Below are positions 36,175-44,652 of a stretch of DNA of 64,000 nt, one piece after another. Where the stretch lies: NCBI RefSeq assembly GCF_036250695.1, contig NZ_CP109427.1, positions 3,224,001-3,288,000 of the forward strand, read 5' to 3'. The number at the start of each line of letters is the position of its first letter. The stretch's first letter is position 1. The translations under genes were made by a program, and so were the position numbers. A model generated the notes under the pieces. It saw nothing but the letters and a program-made list of their open reading frames with translations. It was not told the origin of the DNA and did no database searches. The DNA comes from Streptomyces sp. NBC_01497 (lineage in GTDB: Bacteria; Actinomycetota; Actinomycetes; Streptomycetales; Streptomycetaceae).

Positions 36175-37107
36175 CTACGCCACCGCGTCCTGCGGGACCA
36201 GCTCGGTGATCACGCGGATCTCGTCGGCGCTCAGGGTGAGCCGCGCCGCGGCCAGGTTCTCCCGTACGTGCCCGATGCCGGTGGTGCCCGGGACCGGCAG
36301 CATCGCGGGCGACCTGGCGAGCAGCCAGGCGAGTGCGACCTGCGCGGTCGTCGCGCCGTGCCGCTCGGCGATCGGCGCGAGGACGCGGCGGACCCCGTCC
36401 GGGCCGCCGGTGTCGGTGGGCTCGCCGGGCGGGGTGAGGGAGAGAGGCTGCCACGGCGAGAAGACCGCGCCCGCCTCGGCGGCCGCGTCCAGGAGCGGCG
36501 ACTCGTGCCGGTCGACGACGTTGTAGTGGGCGGTGACGGCGGCGACCTCGACGATCCGGCGAGCGGCGCGCAGCTGCTCCGGGGTCACGTTGGAGAGGCC
36601 GATGTGCCGGATCGCGCCCTCTGCGCGCAGCTCCGCGAGGGTGCCGACCTGGTCCTCGAAGGACGCGTCCCGCGCGTAGCCGCTGTGCAGGTAGTAGAGG
36701 TCGATCCGGTCGACGCCCAGGCGCCGCGCGCTGAGGTGGGCGGACTGACGCAGGTACTGCGGGTTGCCGATGGCGCTGATGGTGGACAGGTCGCGTCCGC
36801 CGCGCACGAAGCCGCCCTTCGTCGCGATCACCAGGTCCTCGGGGTAGGGGTGCAGGGCCTCGCGGATCAGGAGCTCGTTGGAGTGCGGCCCGTAGACGTC
36901 CGCGGTGTCGATGAGTCCCACGCCCGCGTCGACGGCTTCGCGCAGCACCGCGATCCCGGCCGCGCGGTCGGGATAGGGACCCCACAGGCCCGGCCCGGTC
37001 AGTCGCATCGCGCCGTAGCCGATCCGGCCGGTCGGCAGGTCACCACCGAGGGTGAGGGCGGTTCGCTCCGCCGTGGTGGGCCGTTCCTTCATGGGTCGTT
37101 CCTTCAT
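36175..37107 (-). CDS. aldo/keto reductase
   Basis: 310 residues with the AKR TIM-barrel landmarks: AVDAGVGLIDTADVYGPHSN (catalytic Asp and Tyr), VIATKGGF (catalytic Lys), DLYYLHSGY (His) and IRHIGLSN, with a C-terminal NADPH-binding VPGTTGIGHVRENL. It reduces carbonyls with NADPH; the substrate is unknown. The start carries an exact-looking 15-base tandem duplication (MKERPMKERP): ATG 37107 has GAGGAAGGG upstream, and the duplicated AAGGA could also serve ATG 37092. It is divergent from an XRE regulator that probably controls it. Confidence 0.93.
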   Translation of the reverse strand: MKERPMKERPTTAERTALTLGGDLPTGRIGYGAMRLTGPGLWGPYPDRAAGIAVLREAVDAGVGLIDTADVYGPHSNELLIREALHPYPEDLVIATKGGFVRGGRDLSTISAIGNPQYLRQSAHLSARRLGVDRIDLYYLHSGYARDASFEDQVGTLAELRAEGAIRHIGLSNVTPEQLRAARRIVEVAAVTAHYNVVDRHESPLLDAAAEAGAVFSPWQPLSLTPPGEPTDTGGPDGVRRVLAPIAERHGATTAQVALAWLLARSPAMLPVPGTTGIGHVRENLAAARLTLSADEIRVITELVPQDAVA

Positions 37108-37274
37108 GGTGGTCGCCCTTCCTCGGGGCCGGTGGCGCGGCCGGTGCCGGCCCCGCTCGATCGCCGGTCCCCGTATCCCACGGTCCGCGCCGCCCGGCGG
37201 CGCGGACCAGGGAGAGCCCTGCCTGTGCACGCCGGTACCAGGCACGGGCGTCCGGTGGGGCGGACACTGGAGCC

Positions 37275-38222
37275 ATGCGGCATGACCCCGACCCCGCCGG
37301 CAACGAGCTGGGGGACTTCCTGCGCGCCCGCCGCGCCGCCCTCGCCCCGCGCCGTGCGGGTCTCACGGACGACGGCAGGCTCCGCCGGGTACCGGGGCTG
37401 CGCCGGGAGGAACTGGCGCAGCTGGCCCATGTGAGCATCGACTACGTCGTACGGCTGGAGCAGGGCCGTACCCGGCGGGTGTCGCGGCCCGTGCTCGACG
37501 CGCTCGCCGACGCGCTGCAACTGGCGCCGGACGAGCGGTCCTACCTCTTCACCGTGGCCGACGTCACACAGGCGGTCCCGGCGCGGGAGCCCGCGCAGCG
37601 GGTCGAGCCGCGGTTGCTGCGGCTGCTCGACGGGATGCCGGACGTCCCCGCGATGGTGCTCGGCCGCCGCACGGACGTGCTCGCCTGGAACGCGGCGGCG
37701 GTGGCGCTCCTGGTCGACTTCGCCGCGCTGCCCGCGGCCGAGCGCAACCTGATCCGGCTGACCTTCCTGGACGACGCGTACCGGGCTCTGTACGCGGACT
37801 GGCCCCGCGCCGCGCGGGAGTGCGTGGCGGTCCTGCGGATGGAGGCCGGCCGCCGCCCGGACGATCCGGCGCTGAGAGCGCTGGTCGACGAACTGGCCCG
37901 GCGGGACGTGGACTTCAGGACCTGGTGGGCGAGCCACCGGGTACGCGGCGGGCGGGAACTGACCAAGACCTATGTCCACCCGGTGGTGGGCCCGCTGACT
38001 CTGGACGTGCAGCAGTTGTCCGTCGACACGCGGCCCGACCAGATGCTGGTGGCGTACACGGCCGCGCCGGACTCCGCGTCCGAGGAGGCACTGCGCTTCC
38101 TGCTCCAGTGGTCGGCGGGCGGCGCCGGGGCCCGGGGCGGGGACACCGGCGGCCGGAGCACCGGGCCCGAGCGCCGGAGTACGGACGCCGACAGCCGGGG
38201 CGGGCACGGGAACCACGGCTAG
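37275..38222 (+). CDS. XRE-family regulator with MmyB-like ligand domain
   Basis: 315 residues. The helix-turn-helix (LRREELAQLAHVSIDYVVRLEQGRTRRVS) is at residues ~50-80, and a PAS-like MmyB ligand domain follows (VLGRRTDVLAWNAAAVALLV, DPALRALVDELARRDVDFRT, TYVHPVVGPLTLDVQQL). Such regulators usually control an adjacent divergent oxidoreductase, here the aldo/keto reductase. The last ~30 residues are Gly/Ser/Arg low complexity encoded by the first unit of the following tandem repeat, and the stop codon itself lies in that unit. Confidence 0.92.
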   Translation: MRHDPDPAGNELGDFLRARRAALAPRRAGLTDDGRLRRVPGLRREELAQLAHVSIDYVVRLEQGRTRRVSRPVLDALADALQLAPDERSYLFTVADVTQAVPAREPAQRVEPRLLRLLDGMPDVPAMVLGRRTDVLAWNAAAVALLVDFAALPAAERNLIRLTFLDDAYRALYADWPRAARECVAVLRMEAGRRPDDPALRALVDELARRDVDFRTWWASHRVRGGRELTKTYVHPVVGPLTLDVQQLSVDTRPDQMLVAYTAAPDSASEEALRFLLQWSAGGAGARGGDTGGRSTGPERRSTDADSRGGHGNHG

Positions 38223-38560
38223 CGCGCGCTGCGGCCGGGGCAGAGCACAGGAACCACGGCTAGCGCGCGCTGCGGCCGGGGCAGAGCACAGGAACCACGG
38301 CTAGCGCGCGCTGCGGCCGGGGCAGAGCACAGGAACCACGGCTAGCGCGCGCTGCGGCCGGGGCAGAGCACAGGAACCACGGCTGGCGCGCGTTGCGGCC
38401 GGGGCGGGCACAGGGGCCGAGCCCCGCAGTACGGACGCCGACGGCCGGGGCGGAGCACAGGAACCACGGCTGGCGCGTGCCGGGGCGGCCCGCCGTAGTA
38501 CGGACGCCGACGGCCGGGGCGTGCGCGGGAACCACGGCGGGCGCGCGCGGGCCGGGGGCC
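38209..38560. repeat. 41-bp tandem repeat array expanded from the XRE gene 3' end
   Basis: Four essentially identical 41-base units begin at 38209, 38250, 38291 and 38332 (each opens GGAACCACGGCTAGCGCGCG and ends GGGGCAGAGCACA). A diverged copy starts at 38373 and two further partial copies at 38460 and 38528. The later copies are preceded by TACGGACGCCGACGGCCGGG, which also occurs inside the end of the XRE gene, so the array derives from coding sequence. Because 41 is not a multiple of three, the repeats cannot extend one frame. It fills the gap between convergent genes and stops ~20 bases before the TetR stop. Confidence 0.9.
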
Positions 38561-38576
38561 CGGGCCGCCGGGGCCG

Positions 38577-39266
38577 CTACTCGGCGGCGCCGCCGACCAG
38601 GTGGCCGAAGACGCGCTCCGCCGCGCGGACCGCGTCGGGGTGGACCGCGTCGGCCGTCTCGCCCGCGAGCATCCGCCGAACGTTCTCCTCGATCAACGCC
38701 TGCCTCGCGCCCATCAGTTGACCGGCCCGCGCATGGGCGAGCACGTCCGGCTCCGCGCCGTCGCCCGCGAGGGCGTCCGCCAGCAGCCGGCGGGTCTCCT
38801 CGTGCATCGCGTACAACCGGAGCCTCAGCGCCGGGGTTTCGCGCAGCAGGCGCTGGCAGCCCACCACCCAGGTGATGTCGCAGAGGCCACTGGACGCGTC
38901 CCGGTCCTCCAGGCGGGCGAGGAAGTCGCGGCGGAGCGCGAGGGCGGGACCCTCCCCGGCCGCGCGCGTGCGCACGGCGTGGGCGGCGTCCCCGATGTGC
39001 TCCCGCATCGGGGTGATGACCAGGTCTTCCTTGGTCGGGAAGTAGTTGAAGACGGTCATCTTCGAGACGTTCGCCGCCGCGGCGATCCGGTTGACCGTGA
39101 CGGCCTCGAAGCCGTGCTCCAGGAAGAGCGCGATGGCCTCGCTCCAGATCGAGCGTTGCGTCTGCGCCCGCTTGCGCTCGCGGAGGCCGGGAGCGGCCGT
39201 CGCCGTCCGTGCCGCGTCCGCCGCCGTGGTGTCCGTCGATGCCGTCGATGCCGTCGATGCCGTCAT
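38577..39266 (-). CDS. TetR-family transcriptional regulator
   Basis: 229 residues. Helix-turn-helix GFEAVTVNRIAAAANVSKMT, then VFNYFPTKEDLVITPMREHI at residues ~52-90; the C-terminal part is the ligand domain (all helical, HARAGQLMGARQALIEENVR). The N-terminal TASTASTAST run is encoded by a 9-base tandem repeat. ATG 39266 follows a TACAGT -10-like hexamer by six bases, so the mRNA is probably leaderless. It is divergent from the membrane-protein gene, with an operator-like palindrome between them, so autoregulation and control of that gene are likely. Confidence 0.9.
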   Translation of the reverse strand: MTASTASTASTDTTAADAARTATAAPGLRERKRAQTQRSIWSEAIALFLEHGFEAVTVNRIAAAANVSKMTVFNYFPTKEDLVITPMREHIGDAAHAVRTRAAGEGPALALRRDFLARLEDRDASSGLCDITWVVGCQRLLRETPALRLRLYAMHEETRRLLADALAGDGAEPDVLAHARAGQLMGARQALIEENVRRMLAGETADAVHPDAVRAAERVFGHLVGGAAE

Positions 39267-39273
39267 ACCCCAA

Positions 39274-39344
39274 CTGTACCAGGGCAATATTTGAGCCCTG
39301 CAAAAAGATTGACCAGGTACATGAAACGTGTCTACGGTCCTGCC
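39274..39344. promoter_or_regulatory. divergent promoters with TetR-type operator
   Basis: CAGGGC-AATATTTGA-GCCCTG (39280-39300) is a 6-base-arm palindrome between the two start codons. Rightward: TTGACC (39309-39314), 18 bases, TACGGT (39333-39338), with a transcript start predicted at the ATG 39345. Leftward: TTGCAG, 19 bases, TACAGT (39274-39279 on plus), starting at the TetR ATG. The operator lies between both -35/-10 pairs and could block both. Confidence 0.6.
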
Positions 39345-40079
39345 ATGACCTCGACGCACCCGATGGACCCGACGACCTCTCTCCCCCCGGCCACGAAGCA
39401 GGCGACGACGATGACCGAGCAGCCGCCCCGCACCGCCCGGCGGGAAGACCCCCGGCGGGACGCGCTGCGCCCTCTGCTCGTGGATGTCGCCGTCCCGCTC
39501 GCGATCTACTACGGGCTGACGAAGGCGTTCGGCGTCGACACCGTCCCCGCGCTCGTGATCTCCAGCGTTCCCCCCGCGATCAGCACGGTGTGGACCGCGC
39601 TCACCCGCCGCACGCTCAACGCGCTCGGCGCGCTCATGCTGACGGTCAACATCGTCGGCATCGGCGTGAGCCTGCTGACCGGCGACCCGCGCCTCATGCT
39701 CGCCAAGGACGGTGCGGTCAGCAGCACCATCGGCATCGCGATCCTGCTGTCCGCGATCGGCGGCGCCCCACTGATGGCGACGGCGGTCAAGCCCCTGCTG
39801 GTGAAGGGCGACGCCGCGAAGGGAGCGAGGTGGGACACGCTCTCGGCCGCGCCGGGCGCCTTTCGCACCACTCAGCGCCTGCACTCGGCCATCTGGGGCC
39901 TGGCACTGCTCGGCGACTGCGTGGCCCGTGTGATCTGCGCCTACACCCTGCCGGTGCACACCGTGGTCTGGCTGAACACCGTCATCGTCCTCGGTGCGAT
40001 CGCCGTCGCCATCGTCGCCTCGCAGCCGCTGGTGGAGCGCATGGAGAAGATGCTGGAGCCCGGGAGCCCGGCGGTGTGA
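39345..40079 (+). CDS. VC0807-family integral membrane protein
   Basis: 244 residues. After ~45 polar residues, PLLVDVAVPLAIYYGLTKAF opens a set of six to seven hydrophobic helices, with SLLTGDPRLMLAKDGAVSST as the conserved loop of this uncharacterised family (often seen next to TetR regulators). No transport signature can be assigned. The ATG at 39345 coincides with the predicted transcription start, suggesting a leaderless mRNA; an upstream ATG at 39321 lies inside the promoter. Confidence 0.78.
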   Translation: MTSTHPMDPTTSLPPATKQATTMTEQPPRTARREDPRRDALRPLLVDVAVPLAIYYGLTKAFGVDTVPALVISSVPPAISTVWTALTRRTLNALGALMLTVNIVGIGVSLLTGDPRLMLAKDGAVSSTIGIAILLSAIGGAPLMATAVKPLLVKGDAAKGARWDTLSAAPGAFRTTQRLHSAIWGLALLGDCVARVICAYTLPVHTVVWLNTVIVLGAIAVAIVASQPLVERMEKMLEPGSPAV

Positions 40080-40231
40080 CACGCGGCGTGGCACGTGCCG
40101 GCCCAGGGAGCGGCGAGACCGGGCGCCGGCCCCGGCAGGGGCGGGAGGACCGAACCTGCCGTCGCCTCCCGAGGAGAACCGGGCGCGTCCGGGACCCGGC
40201 GCGAGAATCCGGCACGGTGCGGGCGAGGGGC

Positions 40232-41437
40232 TCAGCCGGCTGCCGGGGTATCCCAACGGGCCGCCAGCGTGAGGGGCTTGCGGAAGACCAGACCGTACGG
40301 GGCGCTCGGCCGCGTCTCGTCCAGGCGCAGCCCCGGCAAGCGGTCGAAGCAGGCGCGCAGCGCGATCGTCGCCTCCAGGCGGGCGAGGTGCGCGCCCAGG
40401 CAGTAGTGCGGGCCGTGGGCGAAGGCCAGTTGCAGGCGGGAGTTGGCGCGCCGCAGGTCGAAGCGGTCGGGCTCAGGGAACACGGCCGGGTCGCGGTTGG
40501 CCCCGGCGAGCGACACGATCACCAGGTCACCGGCCGCGATGCGCGCCCCGCCGAACTCGACGTCCCGTGTGGCGTACCGGTCCACGACGGCCGCGCCGGG
40601 CTCCAGGCGCAACGACTCCTCGACGGCGCCGTCGAGGAGCGCCGGGTCGGCGCGTACCTCGTCCGCGAGCGCGGGCTCGGACAGCAGGTGGTACAGCGCG
40701 TTGACGATCATTCCCTCGGTGGTCTCGATCCCCCCGAACAGCAACACGGCTGCGTTCGCGGCGATTTCGGGCAGCCCGAGCCGGCCGGCGGCGCCCCGCA
40801 GCAGCCCACCGTCCCCTCCGCTCCCCTCGGCGCCACCGGCCCCCACGGTGGCGGCGACCGCGTCCCGCAGCGCGGCGTACGCGGCAGGCCCCTCGACCCC
40901 CGCGTCCTGTCCGCGCGTGAGCTGGTCCACGGCGCGCACGATCGCGTCGTACCAGCCCAGCACATCGGACACGGGCACCTCGGTGAGGCCGAGGACTTCG
41001 GCCATGACGACGGCGGCGAGCGGCCCCGCGAAGCCCCGCCGCAGTTCGCCGCAGCCGCCCGGGGCGAGCGCGTCGAGCAGCCGGTCGGCCTCGGCCCTGA
41101 TGGTCCCGGCGAAGGCGGCGTGCACGGCGCGCGGCTTGAACGGCTCGACGAACGGCTCCCGGTGACGGACGTGTTCGCCGCCGTCGAGGGAGAGCATGCT
41201 CGGCCCGATGACCTTCGCCGTGGTGAACCGCGGGTCGTCCACGGTGAAGGTTTCGGCGTCCCGCATCACGCGCACGGCGAGCTCCCGGCCGGTCACCAGC
41301 CACCCGCCGAGCGCCTCGACGCGCACCACGGGCCCCTCGGCGCGGAGGCGGGCGAGGTGCGGATGCGGGTCCGCGGCGAGTTCGGCGAGCGTGACGGCCG
41401 GGGCGGAGCCGGTGGCGGACGCGAAGGCTGGGACCAT
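40232..41437 (-). CDS. cytochrome P450
   Basis: 401 residues from ATG 41437; the frame runs further upstream but without a ribosome site. I-helix LLFGGIETTEG, K-helix EESLRLEP, and the haem loop FAHGPHYCLGAHLARLEA with the axial Cys. It is shorter than the other two P450s and its helix I has Gly-Ile-Glu-Thr-Thr rather than Gly-x-Glu/Asp-Thr-Thr in the usual AG context. No redox partner is adjacent, and no operon neighbour is on the same strand. Substrate unknown. Confidence 0.94.
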   Translation of the reverse strand: MVPAFASATGSAPAVTLAELAADPHPHLARLRAEGPVVRVEALGGWLVTGRELAVRVMRDAETFTVDDPRFTTAKVIGPSMLSLDGGEHVRHREPFVEPFKPRAVHAAFAGTIRAEADRLLDALAPGGCGELRRGFAGPLAAVVMAEVLGLTEVPVSDVLGWYDAIVRAVDQLTRGQDAGVEGPAAYAALRDAVAATVGAGGAEGSGGDGGLLRGAAGRLGLPEIAANAAVLLFGGIETTEGMIVNALYHLLSEPALADEVRADPALLDGAVEESLRLEPGAAVVDRYATRDVEFGGARIAAGDLVIVSLAGANRDPAVFPEPDRFDLRRANSRLQLAFAHGPHYCLGAHLARLEATIALRACFDRLPGLRLDETRPSAPYGLVFRKPLTLAARWDTPAAG

Positions 41438-41574
41438 CCGGCGAGCGTAACCCGCACCTGAGACCCGAGGGCAGGCGGCCGCGGCCGGGGCCCGTCCACC
41501 GCGTCGAGCGCTACGAAGCCGCCGTCCCACCCGCAGCCGCAGCGCACGCCTGACCCGGGGCTCCGGGGCCGGCG

Positions 41575-42235
41575 TGTTCGGTGCGGCGATCGAGCGTCTG
41601 GAAGACCACCTCACCGCGACCGCCGCCGCCGTACGGGCGCGGTTCGGCGGCCGGATCAGTTACGCGTCGGGCCGTGGGAGCACATCGACTGGGCGCCGTT
41701 CGACATCGTCGGCGCCGACGCGTACCGCGTGAACGGGGACACGGAGGGCTTCCGGGCCGAGGCGCGCGCGCACCGACGGCACGGAAAGCCGGTCGCGGCC
41801 ACGGAGTTCGGCTGCTGCGCCTACCGGGGGGCCGGCGACCGGGGAGGCATGGGCTGGGTGGTCGTGGGCGACGGGCCCGAGAGCGGGCAGAGCGCCGGGA
41901 GCGAGGGCACGGGCGGCGGCGACGGGCAGCGGGTGGTGAGGTCCGTGGTCCGGGACGAGTCCGAACAATCGCGCTACTTCAGCGAGTTGCCGGCGGTCTT
42001 CGAGGAGGAGGACCTCGACGCGGCGTTCTGGTTCACCTACGCGGGCTGGCGCCTGCCGCACCGGCCGGACGCCCCCGGCCGGGACCTCGACCTCGGCTCG
42101 TACGGCGTCCAGGCCGTCCTGCCCGACGGTTCGCTGCGCCCGAAGGAGGTGAAGGAGGTGTACGGGACACTGTCCGCCGCCTATGCCGCGCGTACGGCCC
42201 GCGGCAGTGCCGCGGCCGCCGCCGTCCGCGGCTGA
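41575..42235 (+). pseudogene. glycoside-hydrolase-like (TIM-barrel) gene, truncated and frameshifted
   Basis: The first frame gives AAIERLEDHLTATAAAVRAR and FGGRISYASG; one base is then missing near 41672, and the next frame reads WEHIDWAPFDIVGADAYRVN, GKPVAATEFGCCAYRGAGDR and ALDAAFWFTYAGWRLP-like sequence to the stop at 42235. This is the C-terminal half of a TIM-barrel family that databases often label abortive infection protein but that resembles glycoside hydrolases (the ATEFG Glu fits a barrel catalytic residue). The N-terminal half is absent. Confidence 0.75.
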
Positions 42236-42308
42236 GGCCGGGAGCGGAAGGCCGGGAGCGGAAGGCCGGGAGCGGAAGGGGGGACAGGGACGCTTTCCGT
42301 GGGGCACG

Positions 42309-43250
42309 TCAGGACCGCGCGGCCAGCAGTCCCGCCAGGAGCGCGGCGAACCGTGCCGGCTCGGTGACGTGCGGGAAGTGGTGGCCGACCGGCCACTCCA
42401 CGACCTCCGCGGCCGGCAGCCGGTCCACGAGCCAGGTGCGCTCGCTCGTGTCGACGGGGTCGCCGAAGACCGCCACGTACGGCAGCCGGCGCTCACGGAT
42501 CTCCGCGAGCATCACGTCGGTGCGCTTGACGAGGTCCGCGACCCGCAGGTCGAGCAACTCGGCCCAGTAGCTCAGCACGGTCTGCTGCGACACCGTGTCC
42601 CCGGACCGCAGCAGCTCACGGGCGGTGGTGCCGACGTTCTCCGTCCGCATCCGGGCCTGGAGCATGCCCCACGTCTCCCCGAAGTCCTCCCCGCGCAGAC
42701 GGGGCGCGATGCTCTGCGCGAACCGCGCGAAGTCGTCCACGCGCAGCGGCTGGTCGACGTTGACCACACCAGCGGCCGGATGGCGCGCCGCGTACGCGGT
42801 CACGAACACCCCGGCGAGGGAGTGGCCCACCATGACCGGCTGGTCGAGCCCGGCGGCGACGACCGCCTCGTGCACGGCCTCCACCACGCTGTCGACACCG
42901 TGGTCACCGCTCGGCAGCGGCGGCGACTCGCCGTGACCGGGGAGATCCAGTGCGAGCGCCGGATGCCCCGGCGGCAACTGGGACAGGGTGGGCCGCCACA
43001 TCGCGCGGTCGAAGGTCAGCCCGTGCAGGAGGACGAGCGGCCTGCCCCGGCCGTACACCGCGCCGGGACCGTCCGGGCCCGGCCCCGCGTCGACCAGCCC
43101 GGCCGGGCCCGGTGGTCCCGTCTCCACGCCCGGCCCCGGCCCGGACCCGGGAGCGGGACCCAGCCCGAGCGAGTCGCCGGCCAGCCCGCCCCACTGTCCT
43201 GACGACAGGATGACTTCCTCTATATCCACCGTATCGATATCATTTGCCAT
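42309..43250 (-). CDS. alpha/beta-fold hydrolase
   Basis: 313 residues. PLVLLHGLTFDRAMWRPTLS carries the oxyanion-hole HG, VMVGHSLAGVFV the nucleophile elbow with Ser, and EWPVGHHFPHVTEP the catalytic His; the acid is likely Asp in VAVFGDPVDTS. Residues ~20-65 form a Gly/Pro-rich insertion. The first 12 codons and the upstream sequence are unusually AT-rich, which should ease initiation. It is divergent from a LysR regulator. Confidence 0.9.
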   Translation of the reverse strand: MANDIDTVDIEEVILSSGQWGGLAGDSLGLGPAPGSGPGPGVETGPPGPAGLVDAGPGPDGPGAVYGRGRPLVLLHGLTFDRAMWRPTLSQLPPGHPALALDLPGHGESPPLPSGDHGVDSVVEAVHEAVVAAGLDQPVMVGHSLAGVFVTAYAARHPAAGVVNVDQPLRVDDFARFAQSIAPRLRGEDFGETWGMLQARMRTENVGTTARELLRSGDTVSQQTVLSYWAELLDLRVADLVKRTDVMLAEIRERRLPYVAVFGDPVDTSERTWLVDRLPAAEVVEWPVGHHFPHVTEPARFAALLAGLLAARS

Positions 43251-43460
43251 ATTTTGAACGCTACTCCGCGCGGACGGCGCGCGGACGGCCCGCGGCGTCG
43301 CCGGTGGGCGGCCGCCGGATACCCGGACAGCACGGACGAGCGCGCGGAAGGCCGAGACGTCACCGGCAGGCACGCACCGGGCCACCGCGTGGCAGGACCC
43401 CGCGGACCGTGGGCGACGGCGGTGCGGTGCGCGCGCCGTCGCCGTGGTGCGATGGAGGGC

Positions 43461-44414
43461 ATGGAGCTGCGGGAGATGCGTACGTTCATCGCGGTGGTCG
43501 AGGCGGGCGGCCTGTCCGCCGCGGCACGGCGGCTGCACGTGAGCCAGCCCGCCGTCTCACAGACCGTCGCCGCGCTGGAACGTGAACTGGGCGTGACGCT
43601 GCTCGTCCGCGGTCGCGACGGCGTCCGGGCCACCGACGCGGGGATGACCCTGCTCGCCGAGGCCCGGGCCGTCCTCGCGCGCCACGACCGGGCCGTCGCC
43701 GCGGTGACCGGACACGCGGTGCCCGGTGGCCGGCTGCTGCGCCTCGGCATCCCCATCGAGTTGCCCGACGAGGTACTGCTGCCCGCGATCGCGGATCTCG
43801 CCCGGACCTGTCCCGGGACCACGGTCCGTGCCCGGCACCTGTCCACGGCGGACCAGCACACGGCCCTGCTGGCCGGCGAACTGGAGATGGGTCTGCTGCG
43901 GGAACGGCCGGCGGGACCCTCGCTGGACGCGATGCTCGTCGTGGAGGAACGCCTCGGAGTGCTGCTCTCCGCCGAGCGGGCGGCCGAGCTGGCGGCGCCG
44001 GCGGCCGGGCCCGGCACGGCCGGCCAGGCGGCCGGAGGGCACGGGCATACGGCGGAGGGCGTGCGGCTCGACGCGCTGGCAGGTCTCGACTGGGTCGGTT
44101 TCCCGCGATCGGGCAGCCCCGCCTGGTACGACGAGGTGACGGCGGTGCTGCGCACCCACGGGGTGGACCTCGGCCCCGAGGGGTCGTACGGGGAGGCGGG
44201 CATCGCGCACGTGAAGTTCGCGGCGGTCGGCGGTGGCCGGGCGTTCGCCCTAGCACCGCCCAACTGGGCGCAGCCGCTTCCGGAGTTCGTCCGCCGGCTG
44301 CCGCTGATCGGGCACCCGCTCGTACGGCGGACCTGGGCGGTGTGGCCCGCGGACGCCACTCGGCGCGACCTCGGGCACCTGGTGACCGCGCTCGGGCAAC
44401 GCGTGCTGGGCTGA
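43461..44414 (+). CDS. LysR-family transcriptional regulator
   Basis: 317 residues from MELREMRTFIAVVE; an ATG three codons earlier (43452) is possible, and neither has a well-spaced ribosome site. Winged helix-turn-helix GLSAAARRLHVSQPAVSQTV, then ALERELGVTLLVRGRDGVRA, and two co-inducer subdomains (RLLRLGIPIELPDEVL onwards). It lies between a divergent alpha/beta hydrolase and a downstream SDR, either of which could be its target. Confidence 0.92.
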   Translation: MELREMRTFIAVVEAGGLSAAARRLHVSQPAVSQTVAALERELGVTLLVRGRDGVRATDAGMTLLAEARAVLARHDRAVAAVTGHAVPGGRLLRLGIPIELPDEVLLPAIADLARTCPGTTVRARHLSTADQHTALLAGELEMGLLRERPAGPSLDAMLVVEERLGVLLSAERAAELAAPAAGPGTAGQAAGGHGHTAEGVRLDALAGLDWVGFPRSGSPAWYDEVTAVLRTHGVDLGPEGSYGEAGIAHVKFAAVGGGRAFALAPPNWAQPLPEFVRRLPLIGHPLVRRTWAVWPADATRRDLGHLVTALGQRVLG

Positions 44415-44652
44415 GGGCGCAGCACCGAGTCACCGGGGGCCGCGACTGTGGTCGCCCCCGGCGTGACGACCTCGCGGGGGCCTCGCCACATCGCCACGAA
44501 ACAGCAGGTCAGATGGGTCAAAGCGGCGATCATGGGGCCCATAAGGAGCCCCGATGGCCGAACCGGAAGGCCCTGGGCGCGGCGGGCCTTACACCTCCCG
44601 TAAGGCCGTGGACGGACAGGAGCCACGGCCCGGCAGGAGAGGTGACGACGTC

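Noticed and set aside
41575..42235. Phage-defence (abortive infection) gene
   Set aside because: The name rests on annotation habit; the sequence is a truncated glycoside-hydrolase-like barrel.
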